From NCBI GenBank assembly GCA_031292555.1, contig JARLGV010000045.1, positions 62,001-126,000 of the forward strand: DNA of 64,000 bases, given 5' to 3'. A program made the translations under genes and the position numbers. The stretch comes from Fimbriimonas sp. GTDB taxonomy: Bacteria > Armatimonadota > Fimbriimonadia > Fimbriimonadales > Fimbriimonadaceae. The notes below the pieces were generated by a model that saw nothing but the letters and a program-made list of their open reading frames with translations, had not been told where the DNA came from and did no database searches. Position 1 is the first letter of the stretch. Every line of letters starts with the position of its first letter. This document shows, in pieces, positions 45,904-53,244 of this stretch.

Positions 45904-46113
45904 GATGGTCAGACACGTTCTCTTTGTAGCCATCGTCGGAATCGGCGCCGCTGCACCTTTGGGGTTGCGCTGGCGAAGATGGGCAAGAGCCGACGCCGGG
46001 GGAATTGAGGGCCCTCAAGGGTTGCCCGATGCCTCCCGACGTAAGGAAGAAATTCGAAGAAAGCCAACGGGAGAACTCCCAGAAAATGGCCGCGGATCGG
46101 GCTAAAAGGCTAC
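45904..46113 (+). pseudogene. Small lipoprotein remnant (cassette copy 1)
   Basis: A start (ATG 45904, MVRHVLFVAIVGIGAAAPLG) resembles the lipoprotein signal sequence, but the Cys region and frame are lost. In another frame the family hallmark is preserved: ALKGCPMPPDVRKKFEESQRENSQKMAA (about 46005-46095). Therefore all three genes of the first cassette are degenerate. Confidence 0.7.
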
Positions 46114-46187
46114 GCGCCCCAACCCCCGGGCCGTAACCCGATCACCGGCTCAATACCAACCCACGGGCTCGCCACGGCCTGGCGATT

Positions 46188-46293
46188 CGCTCCCTCTCCC
46201 TCCTTCCGAGCATGTGAAGGGCGGGGTGGGGGAGGACTTTCGGAAACGCGCCCCTGGCTCCTTACTTAGTCAATCGCCAAGTGAGGATGCTCG
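46188..46293 (+). repeat. Spacer repeat after cassette copy 1
   Basis: GCTCCCTCTCC followed by a G-rich stretch, then GCGCCCCTGGCTCCTT and a GCTCGG/TGCTCG end. The same order of motifs occurs after copy 2 (48769-48860). It is non-coding and suggests that the duplicated unit includes its 3' spacer. Region 46107-46387 contains nothing else. Confidence 0.5.
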
Positions 46294-46385
46294 GAAAACG
46301 AGCGGCGCTTCGATTTCCCCGCCCAAGGCAGGGAAATCCCCGACAAAGTCCGGAAATAGTGGATATTCCTCGGTGTATTAAGCGG

Positions 46386-46428
46386 TATGATTTATCCGTA
46401 TATCGAATTCAAGATTTACCAGTATATC
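46386..46428 (+). promoter_or_regulatory. Double operator of cassette copy 2
   Basis: GATTTATCCGTATATC (46389-46404) and GATTTACCAGTATATC (46413-46428), centres 24 bp apart. The first is identical over 16 bases to the first operator of copy 1. ATGATT (46387-46392) is the aligned -35, and an AAGATT at 46411-46416 a weak -10, so both sites would overlie the promoter. The LacI gene begins 46 bp further on. Confidence 0.6.
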
Positions 46429-46474
46429 GGTCTCCCGTTAGGCGCGTGGATCTTGCGAGGATATATGGGAAGTC

Positions 46475-47497
46475 ATGGCAATCACCATTCGCGATGTAGC
46501 GAAGGCAGCTGGGGTTTCGGCGATGGCTGTGTCGAAGGTTCTCCACGGTAAAGGGGCAAATGTTCGAGTTGGTCCGGATACTGCTGAGACGATTCGCCGG
46601 GTAGCCAAGGAGCTGCGATACCAGCCCAATCGACTGGCGCGGAGTTTTCGGCAGCAGAAAACAAACACGATTGGACTCGTGTTCTCTCGTTTTGGCCGCA
46701 TCGGGGACCTCGACGGGTACTTTGCTGCATTCCTAAATGGTGTAATGAGCGCTACTTTCCAGTCCGAGTATGGGCTCACCATTTGTCCGAAGCTATCCCG
46801 ATCCTCTTCGACTGGAGTGGTGAACGACGGAAGATTCGACGGCATTCTCTGGTGCAAGCCTGACTACACAGTTCAGACCGCAGAGTCCATCCAGCGTTGT
46901 GACCTTCCGATCGTGATGATGCACGCCCCCGGAGGTCAGGGGCCCGATGTTCCGAAGTTCTGTTGTGATAATGAACTAGGATTGAAGCTGGCGGTGGATC
47001 ATCTGGTGGAGCTTGGCCATCGGCGCATCGCATTCGTGATGGATGCCCCAAACCGATCGACTGCTGAAGGACGGGCTAGGATCGCCGGCTATTACGCGGC
47101 AATGGAAAGCCATGGATTGGCAACACCCGATTGCAACGTTCTGTTTTGGAGCATCGAACAGCCAGAACTTGCCCGCTTTAGGGAATGCGACGCATGCCCA
47201 ACCGCACTGATCGTGTTCAGCGAACGACAATCAGTAGCAATATTGAAGGAGGCAGAGTCGATCGGCATTTCGGTGCCCGGAGATCTATCGGTGGTTGGGT
47301 TTGACTCGACTGCTTTCTGCGATACAACTCGTCCACGCTTAACCGCGATCAGGCAACCGATTGAACAGATGGCGTTTGACGCCACCAACGTCCTGATTTC
47401 TAGTATCGAGGGGCAAAACTGTCCTTCCAACTCCTACTTGTATCCATGTGGGTTCGACATTCGCGAATCCACTGCCATTCCGGCATCTCGGTGTTGA
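46475..47497 (+). CDS. LacI-family repressor (cassette copy 2)
   Basis: A 340-residue transcriptional repressor. The N-terminal helix-turn-helix (TIRDVAKAAGVSAMAVSKVLHGK, 4-26) and hinge helix (RYQPNRLARSFRQQ) bind the operator; the rest is a periplasmic-binding-protein-like sensor (about 62-330) with PIVMMHAPGG, DHLVELGHRRIAF and VPGDLSVVGFDS. It ends in -PASRC as copy 3 does. It is about three quarters identical to copy 3 by eye, but its codons are AT-richer. No sugar gene is linked: the downstream gene is a pseudopilin starting 12 bp later. Probable self-regulation through the two operators upstream. Effector unknown. Confidence 0.9.
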   Translation: MAITIRDVAKAAGVSAMAVSKVLHGKGANVRVGPDTAETIRRVAKELRYQPNRLARSFRQQKTNTIGLVFSRFGRIGDLDGYFAAFLNGVMSATFQSEYGLTICPKLSRSSSTGVVNDGRFDGILWCKPDYTVQTAESIQRCDLPIVMMHAPGGQGPDVPKFCCDNELGLKLAVDHLVELGHRRIAFVMDAPNRSTAEGRARIAGYYAAMESHGLATPDCNVLFWSIEQPELARFRECDACPTALIVFSERQSVAILKEAESIGISVPGDLSVVGFDSTAFCDTTRPRLTAIRQPIEQMAFDATNVLISSIEGQNCPSNSYLYPCGFDIRESTAIPASRC

Positions 47498-47509
47498 GGT
47501 GAATCTATC

Positions 47510-48379
47510 ATGCAACGAAAAGCATTTACATTAATAGAACTCTTAGTCGTCATCGCGATTATCGCGATCCTCGCCGCTATCCTGTTCCCGGTCTTCGCAC
47601 AAGCCAAGCTTGCGGCCAAGAAGACATCGGCCCTAAGTGGTGTCAAGCAACTCGGCCTCGGCGTCATGATGTACATTCAAGATTCGGATGACCTGTTCCC
47701 GGTCGCATTCGGCGCCACGGGCTGGCTCGGCAATGACCTGCTGCCCATCCGCTTGATGCCCTATGTCAAGAGCATTGGCGTCTTCGGCGTTTCGGTAGAC
47801 TCGCAAGCCGGCCAGGCAATCGACGGCACATGGGCAGGCGTAGGCGTTTCATTCGGCGTCAATAGCTACTATTCGCCGAACTGGTGCTGCTCGCCAACTT
47901 GGAATACGGGTTTCCCCCTACGAGGACCCATGGGTGTTCCCAACAATTCGACCTGGCTAGCCGGGTCCGCGTTGAACGACACATCCATCACTCAGCCATC
48001 GGGGACGATTATGTTGGCCCAGAAGAACGGAGCGGATGTTGCGGCTTGGAACTCGAAGTTCGAGAACAATTCGTATAACTTCCAGGGTGGCAACTTGTCG
48101 GCATTCGCACCGGGCGCACTTCTCTCCGGAATGGTTACCGACACGAGCGGCTGGGGCCCGACTCAGATCCCTAACGGACAGAGCACGAACTACGTCGGTA
48201 AGGGCGACGGAAACCCTCTGCAATTCGAGTACGGCAAGAACGGTGCGGTGAGCGCATCCTATTCCGGTCAATCGGTCTTCGCCTTTGTGGACGGACACGC
48301 GAAGGCGATGATCCCGTTCACGACCAACCCAGATCCAGTCAACCTGCCACAGAGCAATATGTGGGACGGCTTGCGTTAG
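47510..48379 (+). CDS. Pseudopilin-like DUF1559/DGHAK secreted protein (cassette copy 2)
   Basis: A 289-residue protein. The N-terminus is a type IV prepilin/pseudopilin signal: MQRK, then AFTLIELLVVIAIIAILAAILFP, with Ala instead of Gly before the cleavage point. SGVKQLGLGVMMYIQDSDDLFP follows, as in DUF1559 proteins. A globular region rich in Asn, Ser, Gly, Trp and CC pairs (WCCSPTW) ends with SGQSVFAFVDGHAK. The His of the usual H-X9-DG motif is missing. A GAGGTG lies before the ATG, 12 bp after the LacI stop. Likely surface or envelope filament subunit; no secretion machinery is linked. Confidence 0.85.
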   Translation: MQRKAFTLIELLVVIAIIAILAAILFPVFAQAKLAAKKTSALSGVKQLGLGVMMYIQDSDDLFPVAFGATGWLGNDLLPIRLMPYVKSIGVFGVSVDSQAGQAIDGTWAGVGVSFGVNSYYSPNWCCSPTWNTGFPLRGPMGVPNNSTWLAGSALNDTSITQPSGTIMLAQKNGADVAAWNSKFENNSYNFQGGNLSAFAPGALLSGMVTDTSGWGPTQIPNGQSTNYVGKGDGNPLQFEYGKNGAVSASYSGQSVFAFVDGHAKAMIPFTTNPDPVNLPQSNMWDGLR

Positions 48380-48391
48380 GATCAGTTAACA

Positions 48392-48421
48392 AGGAAATGC
48401 CGCTTCCAAGCGGCATTTCCT
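48392..48421 (+). terminator. Intercistronic hairpin between pseudopilin and lipoprotein, copy 2
   Basis: AGGAAATGCCGC and GCGGCATTTCCT form a perfect 12-bp stem with the loop TTCCAA, 12 bp after the pseudopilin stop and 12 bp before the lipoprotein start. It has no T run, so it may be a partial terminator or an mRNA-stability element reducing lipoprotein output. Confidence 0.55.
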
Positions 48422-48433
48422 GAGGAATTTAGC

Positions 48434-48676
48434 ATGCAGAAGAAGATTCTATTCAGCGTCTTGGCGAGTATTGGCGTGACAATGCTCTTTGGCTGCAATT
48501 CGGATACGGCAAAGCCGACAACCGCGGCCGAGAAAAAGGCCTTTATGGGTGGTCCGATGCCACCAGACGTTCGCAAGAAGTTCGAGGAAAGTCAGAAGGA
48601 AAACGCTCAGAGAATGGCCGACATGGCGAACAAGGGAAGAGCTTCCGTCGGCGCCGGCGCCGGTACCGGGAAATAG
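48434..48676 (+). CDS. Small lipoprotein, GGxMPPxxRKKFEES family (cassette copy 2)
   Basis: An 80-residue lipoprotein: signal MQKKILFSVLASIGVTMLFGC (Cys at 21), then a Thr/Lys-rich linker and the family block AFMGGPMPPDVRKKFEESQKEN, followed by an alpha-helical RMADMANKGRAS and a Gly-rich tail. It matches three other small proteins in the window (51169, 51492 and the remnant at 45904). The block could be an outer-membrane-anchored partner of the pseudopilin. Function unknown. Confidence 0.75.
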   Translation: MQKKILFSVLASIGVTMLFGCNSDTAKPTTAAEKKAFMGGPMPPDVRKKFEESQKENAQRMADMANKGRASVGAGAGTGK

Positions 48677-48768
48677 CCGCAAGCCTGATTGGTTGCTTGC
48701 CCGGTGATCTCCGGAGCGCCTCTTAGCGTCCACAGTCTGGCCCGTAGGTTCTCCACCGCCCAGTAATG

Positions 48769-48860
48769 CGCTCCCTCTCCATCCGTCCGCGGAGGGGGAG
48801 GCAATGGGACCGCGCCCTTGGCTCCTTGGTTCCTCTCAAACGCTCGAGTCAGAGTGCTCG
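48769..48860 (+). repeat. Spacer repeat after cassette copy 2
   Basis: GCGCTCCCTCTCC, a G-rich stretch, CGCGCCCTTGGCTCCTTGG, then GTGCTCG. It aligns with 46188-46293 after copy 1. The rest of 48677-49081 shows a further GC-rich CTCACCCCACCCTCCCC motif near 48940 (the opposite strand of the G-rich part) but no gene. Confidence 0.5.
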
Positions 48861-49081
48861 TTGACGAGTTCTTGAATAATCCTGGGCCGAATTCGAACAA
48901 GGACTTCCGACTTCGTCGGCGATTTACGGATAATCCCTCACCCCACCCTCCCCCTTCTAAACGCTTCGCTAAAAGGGGAGGGAGCGCGTCTTCGAGTCCA
49001 CCGACGGCACTTGGAACCCCCTCTTGCACCTATCGAGATATCGGAATAATTGCGCTTCGAACAGAAATTCTGGATAGGTAC

Positions 49082-49122
49082 TTGATTTTCCGGTAAATGT
49101 AGTTATGATATACGGGTATATC
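49082..49122 (+). promoter_or_regulatory. Double operator and promoter of cassette copy 3
   Basis: TTGATT (49082-49087), 16-bp spacer, TATGAT (49104-49109): a good promoter. Operator GATTTTCCGGTAAATG (49084-49099) overlaps the -35, and GATATACGGGTATATC (49107-49122) overlaps the -10 and start point; the second is a near-perfect palindrome. Centres are 23 bp apart. The LacI ATG is 24 bp downstream, so the leader is very short. Confidence 0.65.
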
Positions 49123-49145
49123 GACGAGCTGATATATTGGATATC

Positions 49146-50168
49146 ATGGCTACCACTATTCGCGATGTTGCGGAAGCCGCCGGAGTCTCGGCAATGGCGG
49201 TGTCGAAGGTCTTGCACGGCAAGGGCGCCAATGTGCGTGTCGGTGCGGAAACCGCCGAAACGATCCGCCGCGTCGCGCGTGAACTCCGCTACCAGCCAAA
49301 TCGCCTGGCACGCAGCTTTCGCGAGCAGAAGACCCACACCATCGGGCTTGTATTCTCTCACTTCGGGCGCATCGGAGACTTGGACGGTTACTTCTCCGCC
49401 TTCCTGAACGGCGTGATGAGCGCCACTTTTCAGTCCGAATACGGCCTCACGATCTGCCCCAATTTGGTGAAGCTCTCGAACAAGGGCGTGCTGAACGACG
49501 GGCGATTCGACGGGTTGCTTTGGTGCAAACCGGACTACACCGTCCAAAGCGCCGAAGCGATCGGGAAGTCCGAGATCCCGGTCGTGATGATGCATGCTCC
49601 CGCTGGCGAAGGGCCGGACGTGCCTCGATTCTGCTGCGACAACGATCTGGGCCTACGCCTCGCCGTCGACCATCTCGCCGACCTGGGGCATCGTCGAATC
49701 GGCTTCGTGATCGATGCCTTCAACGAATCGACCGCCGAGGGCAGGGCCAGGATAGAGGGCTACCGATCTGCCATACAGGCTCGCGGTCTCGACCTAGACT
49801 CCGGGCAGATCCTTTCGTGGCAGATCGACCGGCCCGAACTGGCCTCGATGATGCGAAGCGAGCATCGCCCAACCGCTCTTATCACTTTCAGCGAGCGTCA
49901 GGCGGTGACCATTTTGTCCGAAGCGAAGAACCTCGGGGTCTCCGTTCCCGACGATCTGTCCGTGATCGGGTTCGACTCGACTACATTCTGCGACACGGTA
50001 CGGCCGCGGCTGACCGCGATCAGCCAACCGATCGAGCAGATGGCCCACGACGCCACCAACGTCCTGATTTCAATCATCGAGGCGGAACAATCCGCTTCTC
50101 GTTCATTCATCTATCCGTGCGGTCTCGATATTCGGGAATCCACGGCCCGTCCTGCATCTCGCTGTTGA
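49146..50168 (+). CDS. LacI-family repressor (cassette copy 3)
   Basis: A 340-residue repressor, the closest relative of copy 2. HTH TIRDVAEAAGVSAMAVSKVLHGK (4-26), hinge RYQPNRLARSFREQ, sensor domain with FCCDNDLGLRLAVDHL, VPDDLSVIGFDS and TAISQPIEQMA. I place the start at ATG 49146 (MATTIRD, as in the remnant of copy 1); the ORF also allows a TTG 9 bases earlier. GC-richer than copy 2, so the two diverged under normal mutation or came from different sources. It is followed 12 bp later by the pseudopilin. The ligand pocket is not readable from sequence. Confidence 0.9.
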   Translation: MATTIRDVAEAAGVSAMAVSKVLHGKGANVRVGAETAETIRRVARELRYQPNRLARSFREQKTHTIGLVFSHFGRIGDLDGYFSAFLNGVMSATFQSEYGLTICPNLVKLSNKGVLNDGRFDGLLWCKPDYTVQSAEAIGKSEIPVVMMHAPAGEGPDVPRFCCDNDLGLRLAVDHLADLGHRRIGFVIDAFNESTAEGRARIEGYRSAIQARGLDLDSGQILSWQIDRPELASMMRSEHRPTALITFSERQAVTILSEAKNLGVSVPDDLSVIGFDSTTFCDTVRPRLTAISQPIEQMAHDATNVLISIIEAEQSASRSFIYPCGLDIRESTARPASRC

Positions 50169-50180
50169 GGTGATTCCATC

Positions 50181-51116
50181 GTGCATCGTAAAGCATTTAC
50201 ATTAATCGAACTTTTAGTCGTCATCGCAATCATCGCCATCCTGGCTGCTATCCTGTTCCCAGTCTTCGCGCAAGCGAAGCTGGCGGCAAAGAAGACTGCC
50301 GCGTTGAGCGGAGTCAAGCAACTCGACCTGGCCATCATCATGTACACCGGTGACACCGACGGCCAGTTCCCGCTCGGATTCGAGGGTTCTTCACAGGATT
50401 CTGGCCATACGTGGGTTGGCACTGATCTGTGGGCGCAGCGTGTCCAACCTTACACCAAGAGCATCGGCGTGTTCGAGGCGTCCGCCGACTCGTTTGCTGG
50501 CCAGGCGCCTCTCGTTGGTACTTGGGCCGGCGTCGGCATCTCGTTCGGCGTGAACAGCTACTACGGCAACTGGTGCTGCTCGCCGAACTGGAACAGCGGT
50601 TTCCAACTTCGCGGACCGATGGGCGTCGGTAACAACTCCTATCCGGACGGACACAACGACGAAGGAAATGGCTGGCTGATGAACTCGTCGCTCAATGAGT
50701 CCGCATTAACTCAGCCGGCTGCCACGATTCTTGCTGCTCAGAAGAACGGAGCCGACATCGCTCAATGGAACACGGCCTATGGTTCCAAGTGGGGCTGTTC
50801 GTTCAACTGCCAGGGCAACTGGTCGAACTTTGCTATGGGCGGAACGATTGGAGGACCCAACATCGATGTCACAAATAACGTCGGCGGTTGGGGACCTCAG
50901 GCAATCCCGAATGCCAAGAGCACCTTCTACAGCAGTATGGGGAACGGGAACCCGCTCCAATATGAGTTCGGCGTCAACGGCGCCGTCAGCGCGAGCTACT
51001 CGGGGCAGTCGGTGTTTGCCTACGTCGATGGTCACGCCAAGTCGTTGATCCCCTCGACGACGAACCCAGATCCGGTCAACCAACCGCAGAACAACCAGTG
51101 GGACGGTCTGCGCTAG
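50181..51116 (+). CDS. Pseudopilin-like DUF1559/DGHAK secreted protein (cassette copy 3)
   Basis: A 311-residue homologue of the copy 2 protein, starting with GTG (RBS GAGGTG 7 bases before). N-terminus MHRK plus AFTLIELLVVIAIIAILAAILFP, then SGVKQLDLAIIMYTGDTDGQFP. It has the same NSYYGNWCCSPNWNSGFQLRGPMGV block, repeated Asn/Gly segments and the C-terminal SGQSVFAYVDGHAKS and DPVNQPQNNQWDGLR. Also lacks the H of H-X9-DG. It is 22 residues longer than copy 2, chiefly from an insertion in the middle (around DGHNDEGNGWLM). Confidence 0.85.
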   Translation: MHRKAFTLIELLVVIAIIAILAAILFPVFAQAKLAAKKTAALSGVKQLDLAIIMYTGDTDGQFPLGFEGSSQDSGHTWVGTDLWAQRVQPYTKSIGVFEASADSFAGQAPLVGTWAGVGISFGVNSYYGNWCCSPNWNSGFQLRGPMGVGNNSYPDGHNDEGNGWLMNSSLNESALTQPAATILAAQKNGADIAQWNTAYGSKWGCSFNCQGNWSNFAMGGTIGGPNIDVTNNVGGWGPQAIPNAKSTFYSSMGNGNPLQYEFGVNGAVSASYSGQSVFAYVDGHAKSLIPSTTNPDPVNQPQNNQWDGLR

Positions 51117-51125
51117 AACAACGTG

Positions 51126-51157
51126 CCGGGGGCTCTGCCAGTCGGCAGCGCCCCCGG
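51126..51157 (+). terminator. Intercistronic hairpin between pseudopilin and lipoprotein, copy 3
   Basis: CCGGGGGC and GCCCCCGG enclose CTGCC/GGCAG, a long interrupted stem starting 9 bp after the pseudopilin stop. It matches the position, not the sequence, of the hairpin in copy 2, so the element is conserved in function. No T run. Confidence 0.55.
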
Positions 51158-51168
51158 TGAGAGACACC

Positions 51169-51402
51169 ATGCAAAAGACATATCTTTTCCTCCTAATTGC
51201 CGCCATCGGGGGCGCCGCGCTCTGTGGATGCGGCTCAGGTCCGGACCAGGCTACCACCACTCCCCAGGACAAGAAGTCGTTCCAGGGCGGAGAGATGCCA
51301 CCGGACGTCCGGAAGAAGTTCGAAGAGAGCATGGCTCAGAACGGGAAACGTACTCAGGAAATCGCTGACAAAGCCCGGGCCAACGCGGTCGCCGGCCACT
51401 GA
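51169..51402 (+). CDS. Small lipoprotein, GGxMPPxxRKKFEES family (cassette copy 3)
   Basis: A 77-residue lipoprotein with signal MQKTYLFLLIAAIGGAALCGC (Cys at 21), then SFQGGEMPPDVRKKFEESMAQN and an alpha-helical RTQEIADKARA. ATG 51169 is preferred to the GTG 12 bases upstream because it matches the start of the homologue and has GGTGAG 7 bases before it. Confidence 0.72.
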   Translation: MQKTYLFLLIAAIGGAALCGCGSGPDQATTTPQDKKSFQGGEMPPDVRKKFEESMAQNGKRTQEIADKARANAVAGH

Positions 51403-51405
51403 CGC

Positions 51406-51451
51406 GTCTCGGAATCGGGGCCGATGGGTTTCATCGGCCTTTTCCCGAGAC
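51406..51451 (+). terminator. Terminator after cassette copy 3 lipoprotein
   Basis: GGCCGATG (51419-51426) and CATCGGCC (51432-51439) with a 5-base loop are followed by TTTT. GTCTCGG and CCGAGAC extend the pairing outside. Classic intrinsic terminator that ends the copy 3 transcript. Confidence 0.75.
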
Positions 51452-51491
51452 TTTGCTGTCGCCAACATCGCGGCGTGCCCCGACTCACCAT

Positions 51492-51740
51492 ATGAGAATG
51501 CAAAAACAGGTCATATCGATTCTCGTCGTCGGCATATCTGCCGGTCTCTTGGGCGGTTGCGGATCGGATGCCGATCACAGAACCACGCCCCAAGAGTTGA
51601 AGGCATTCAAGGGCGGCCCAATGCCGCCAGAAGCCCGCAAGAAGTTCGAGGAAAGCATGCGGGTGAACGCCAAGAGGACCGCCGAAGCCATGGCCAAACG
51701 GATGGGCGGCGGCAACGCGCCATCTTCCGGGTCACAGTAG
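51492..51740 (+). CDS. Additional small lipoprotein of the same family
   Basis: An 82-residue lipoprotein. Signal MRMQKQVISILVVGISAGLLGGC (Cys at about 23), then AFKGGPMPPEARKKFEESMRVN and KRTAEAMAKRMGGG. It is a fourth paralogue, not preceded by its own pilin gene. The start is the ATG at 51492, matching homologues; no strong Shine-Dalgarno is seen. It lies after the copy 3 terminator, so it needs its own promoter or readthrough. Confidence 0.68.
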   Translation: MRMQKQVISILVVGISAGLLGGCGSDADHRTTPQELKAFKGGPMPPEARKKFEESMRVNAKRTAEAMAKRMGGGNAPSSGSQ

Positions 51741-51765
51741 CCTCGACCACATTCACGTCTCAATC

Positions 51766-51798
51766 GGGCCGGTGACCTCTTTTGGGGGTCGCTGGCCC
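51766..51798 (+). terminator. Probable hairpin terminator after the extra lipoprotein
   Basis: GGGCCGGTGACC and GGTCGCTGGCCC pair over 12 positions (two G-U wobbles) with a 9-base loop rich in T. It lies 25 bp after the lipoprotein stop. The 230 bp after it shows nothing except the hairpin at 52033. Confidence 0.5.
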
Positions 51799-52032
51799 GC
51801 CTTGTGTCAGGCCGCTGGTCCGTTTCGCTCATTCATGACGTCTTTAGTCCTGTTCATTCGGTCCACGTGAGACTGTGGTGGCCCCCCGCTTGTTCTCCAT
51901 AGGGGTATGAGGCCACAAGAAGTTTCAGAAATTCTGGGTTGATTTGTCTATCTGGGCGGGATGTCGGGGCTGCTTCGAGCGGAGACCCGTCCAAGTACTA
52001 CGAAAAGCGTAAGCATAAGGTACAGTAACCTC

Positions 52033-52059
52033 AGGACCTACACCTAAAAAGTAGGTCCT
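52033..52059 (+). promoter_or_regulatory. Leader hairpin of the secreted repeat gene
   Basis: AGGACCTAC and GTAGGTCCT pair perfectly around a 9-base A-rich loop. It ends 23 bp before the ATG at 52083, just upstream of the GGGG Shine-Dalgarno region. Could be a terminator for upstream readthrough or a translation-control element. Confidence 0.4.
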
Positions 52060-52082
52060 TAGCGTAACAAAGGGGTTAGGTA

Positions 52083-53225
52083 ATGAAGCATATCCTTCTT
52101 CGTTCATCCGCTCTGGCGGCTGTTTTCGTCTGCTTGGGCTCCGCTCAGGCTACTACATACTATAACTATGTCGACCTCGGGGCCAATTTCTACCCACTTG
52201 GGATCAGCCCGACAGCCGGCTACATCGTTGGAGATAGCGGCGCGGTCAACGGCACCCAAATGGTGTACATGAAGATCAACACCGCGAACGGCGTTACGGT
52301 GATGCCGATAACTCCTGTCCCAACGTCGAACGGAGTGATTAGCAACATTGGCTTCGCTAATTCAATAAACGACGGTGGCACACTTCTCGGTCAGGACCAG
52401 ATGCATATCATCGGGTATTCCTACACGATCAACTCGTCGGGCCCCACGCGCCTATTACCGGACCCACATCCCCAAGGTACATACCCACCAAACGGGATCT
52501 TTCCGGCGGCGATCACGAACGGAGGGAACACGTGTGGCTTTGATAATGACCAAATCCCACTCGGATGTAATTGCTGGTTCAAAAATTGGAATTACGGGTT
52601 TCCCCCTACTCCAGCAGGGACGTTTGCGGGCTTCGGAGCGGTGAACGACAGCGGGTTGTGCTCGGCATTCTACGGCTCATATACGTGGAACGCGGGCACG
52701 AACACGTGGACTCAGGTAGCGGCTTCGAGTCCGGCTCCTTCCTCTTCGGGGGTGGGCACTCTGTACCTGACAAGCAGCTTGCTCGGCTGCCCCTACTGTG
52801 GGATGAACTCCTACGGTGTCAACATGGGTACGACAGTAAATGGGTCGGGCACTCCGATTCCGTTCCGGAACACATCGGCGAGCCAACTTGCGAATCCCTA
52901 CAACTCAGGTGGCACCGTGTATGGAGCGGTGGCGTACGGGATCAACAATGCCGGATTCATCGTCGGGACCCTTACACCGGGCACGTCAGGCATGCCGCAT
53001 GCGTTTATCGCATGGAACAATACCGGTACCGATCTTAACGGTCTTGTCAACTCATTGCCCGCCAACACGACCCTCGAGTACGCGACTGCGATCGACAACA
53101 CGACGGTGGCTGGGCAAGTCACTGGGTGCATCATTGGCGTTTCCGCGGTTGTAACTGGAACCGGCAGGCTCAAGACAACGACCTATCACGGTTTTGTATT
53201 GATCCCCACCGCTGTTCTGCCGTGA
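52083..53225 (+). CDS. Secreted protein with HAF-like repeats
   Basis: A 380-residue secreted protein. Signal peptide MKHILLRSSALAAVFVCLGSAQA, then about four or five 40-60 residue repeats with the pattern (I/V)N-(D/N)-x-G-x-x-x-G: SINDGGTLLG, ITNGGNTCG, VNDSGLCSA, GINNAGFIVG, and ending AIDNTTVAGQV. These match HAF-type repeats, a putative beta-propeller or beta-helix surface protein. Cys residues are unusually frequent in the middle (CNCWFKNW, LLGCPYCG). No C-terminal sorting signal is seen. It sits between the cassettes and the minus-strand version, separated by the 53245 palindrome. Confidence 0.7.
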   Translation: MKHILLRSSALAAVFVCLGSAQATTYYNYVDLGANFYPLGISPTAGYIVGDSGAVNGTQMVYMKINTANGVTVMPITPVPTSNGVISNIGFANSINDGGTLLGQDQMHIIGYSYTINSSGPTRLLPDPHPQGTYPPNGIFPAAITNGGNTCGFDNDQIPLGCNCWFKNWNYGFPPTPAGTFAGFGAVNDSGLCSAFYGSYTWNAGTNTWTQVAASSPAPSSSGVGTLYLTSSLLGCPYCGMNSYGVNMGTTVNGSGTPIPFRNTSASQLANPYNSGGTVYGAVAYGINNAGFIVGTLTPGTSGMPHAFIAWNNTGTDLNGLVNSLPANTTLEYATAIDNTTVAGQVTGCIIGVSAVVTGTGRLKTTTYHGFVLIPTAVLP

Positions 53226-53244
53226 CAACTAGCATAGACAGCCT

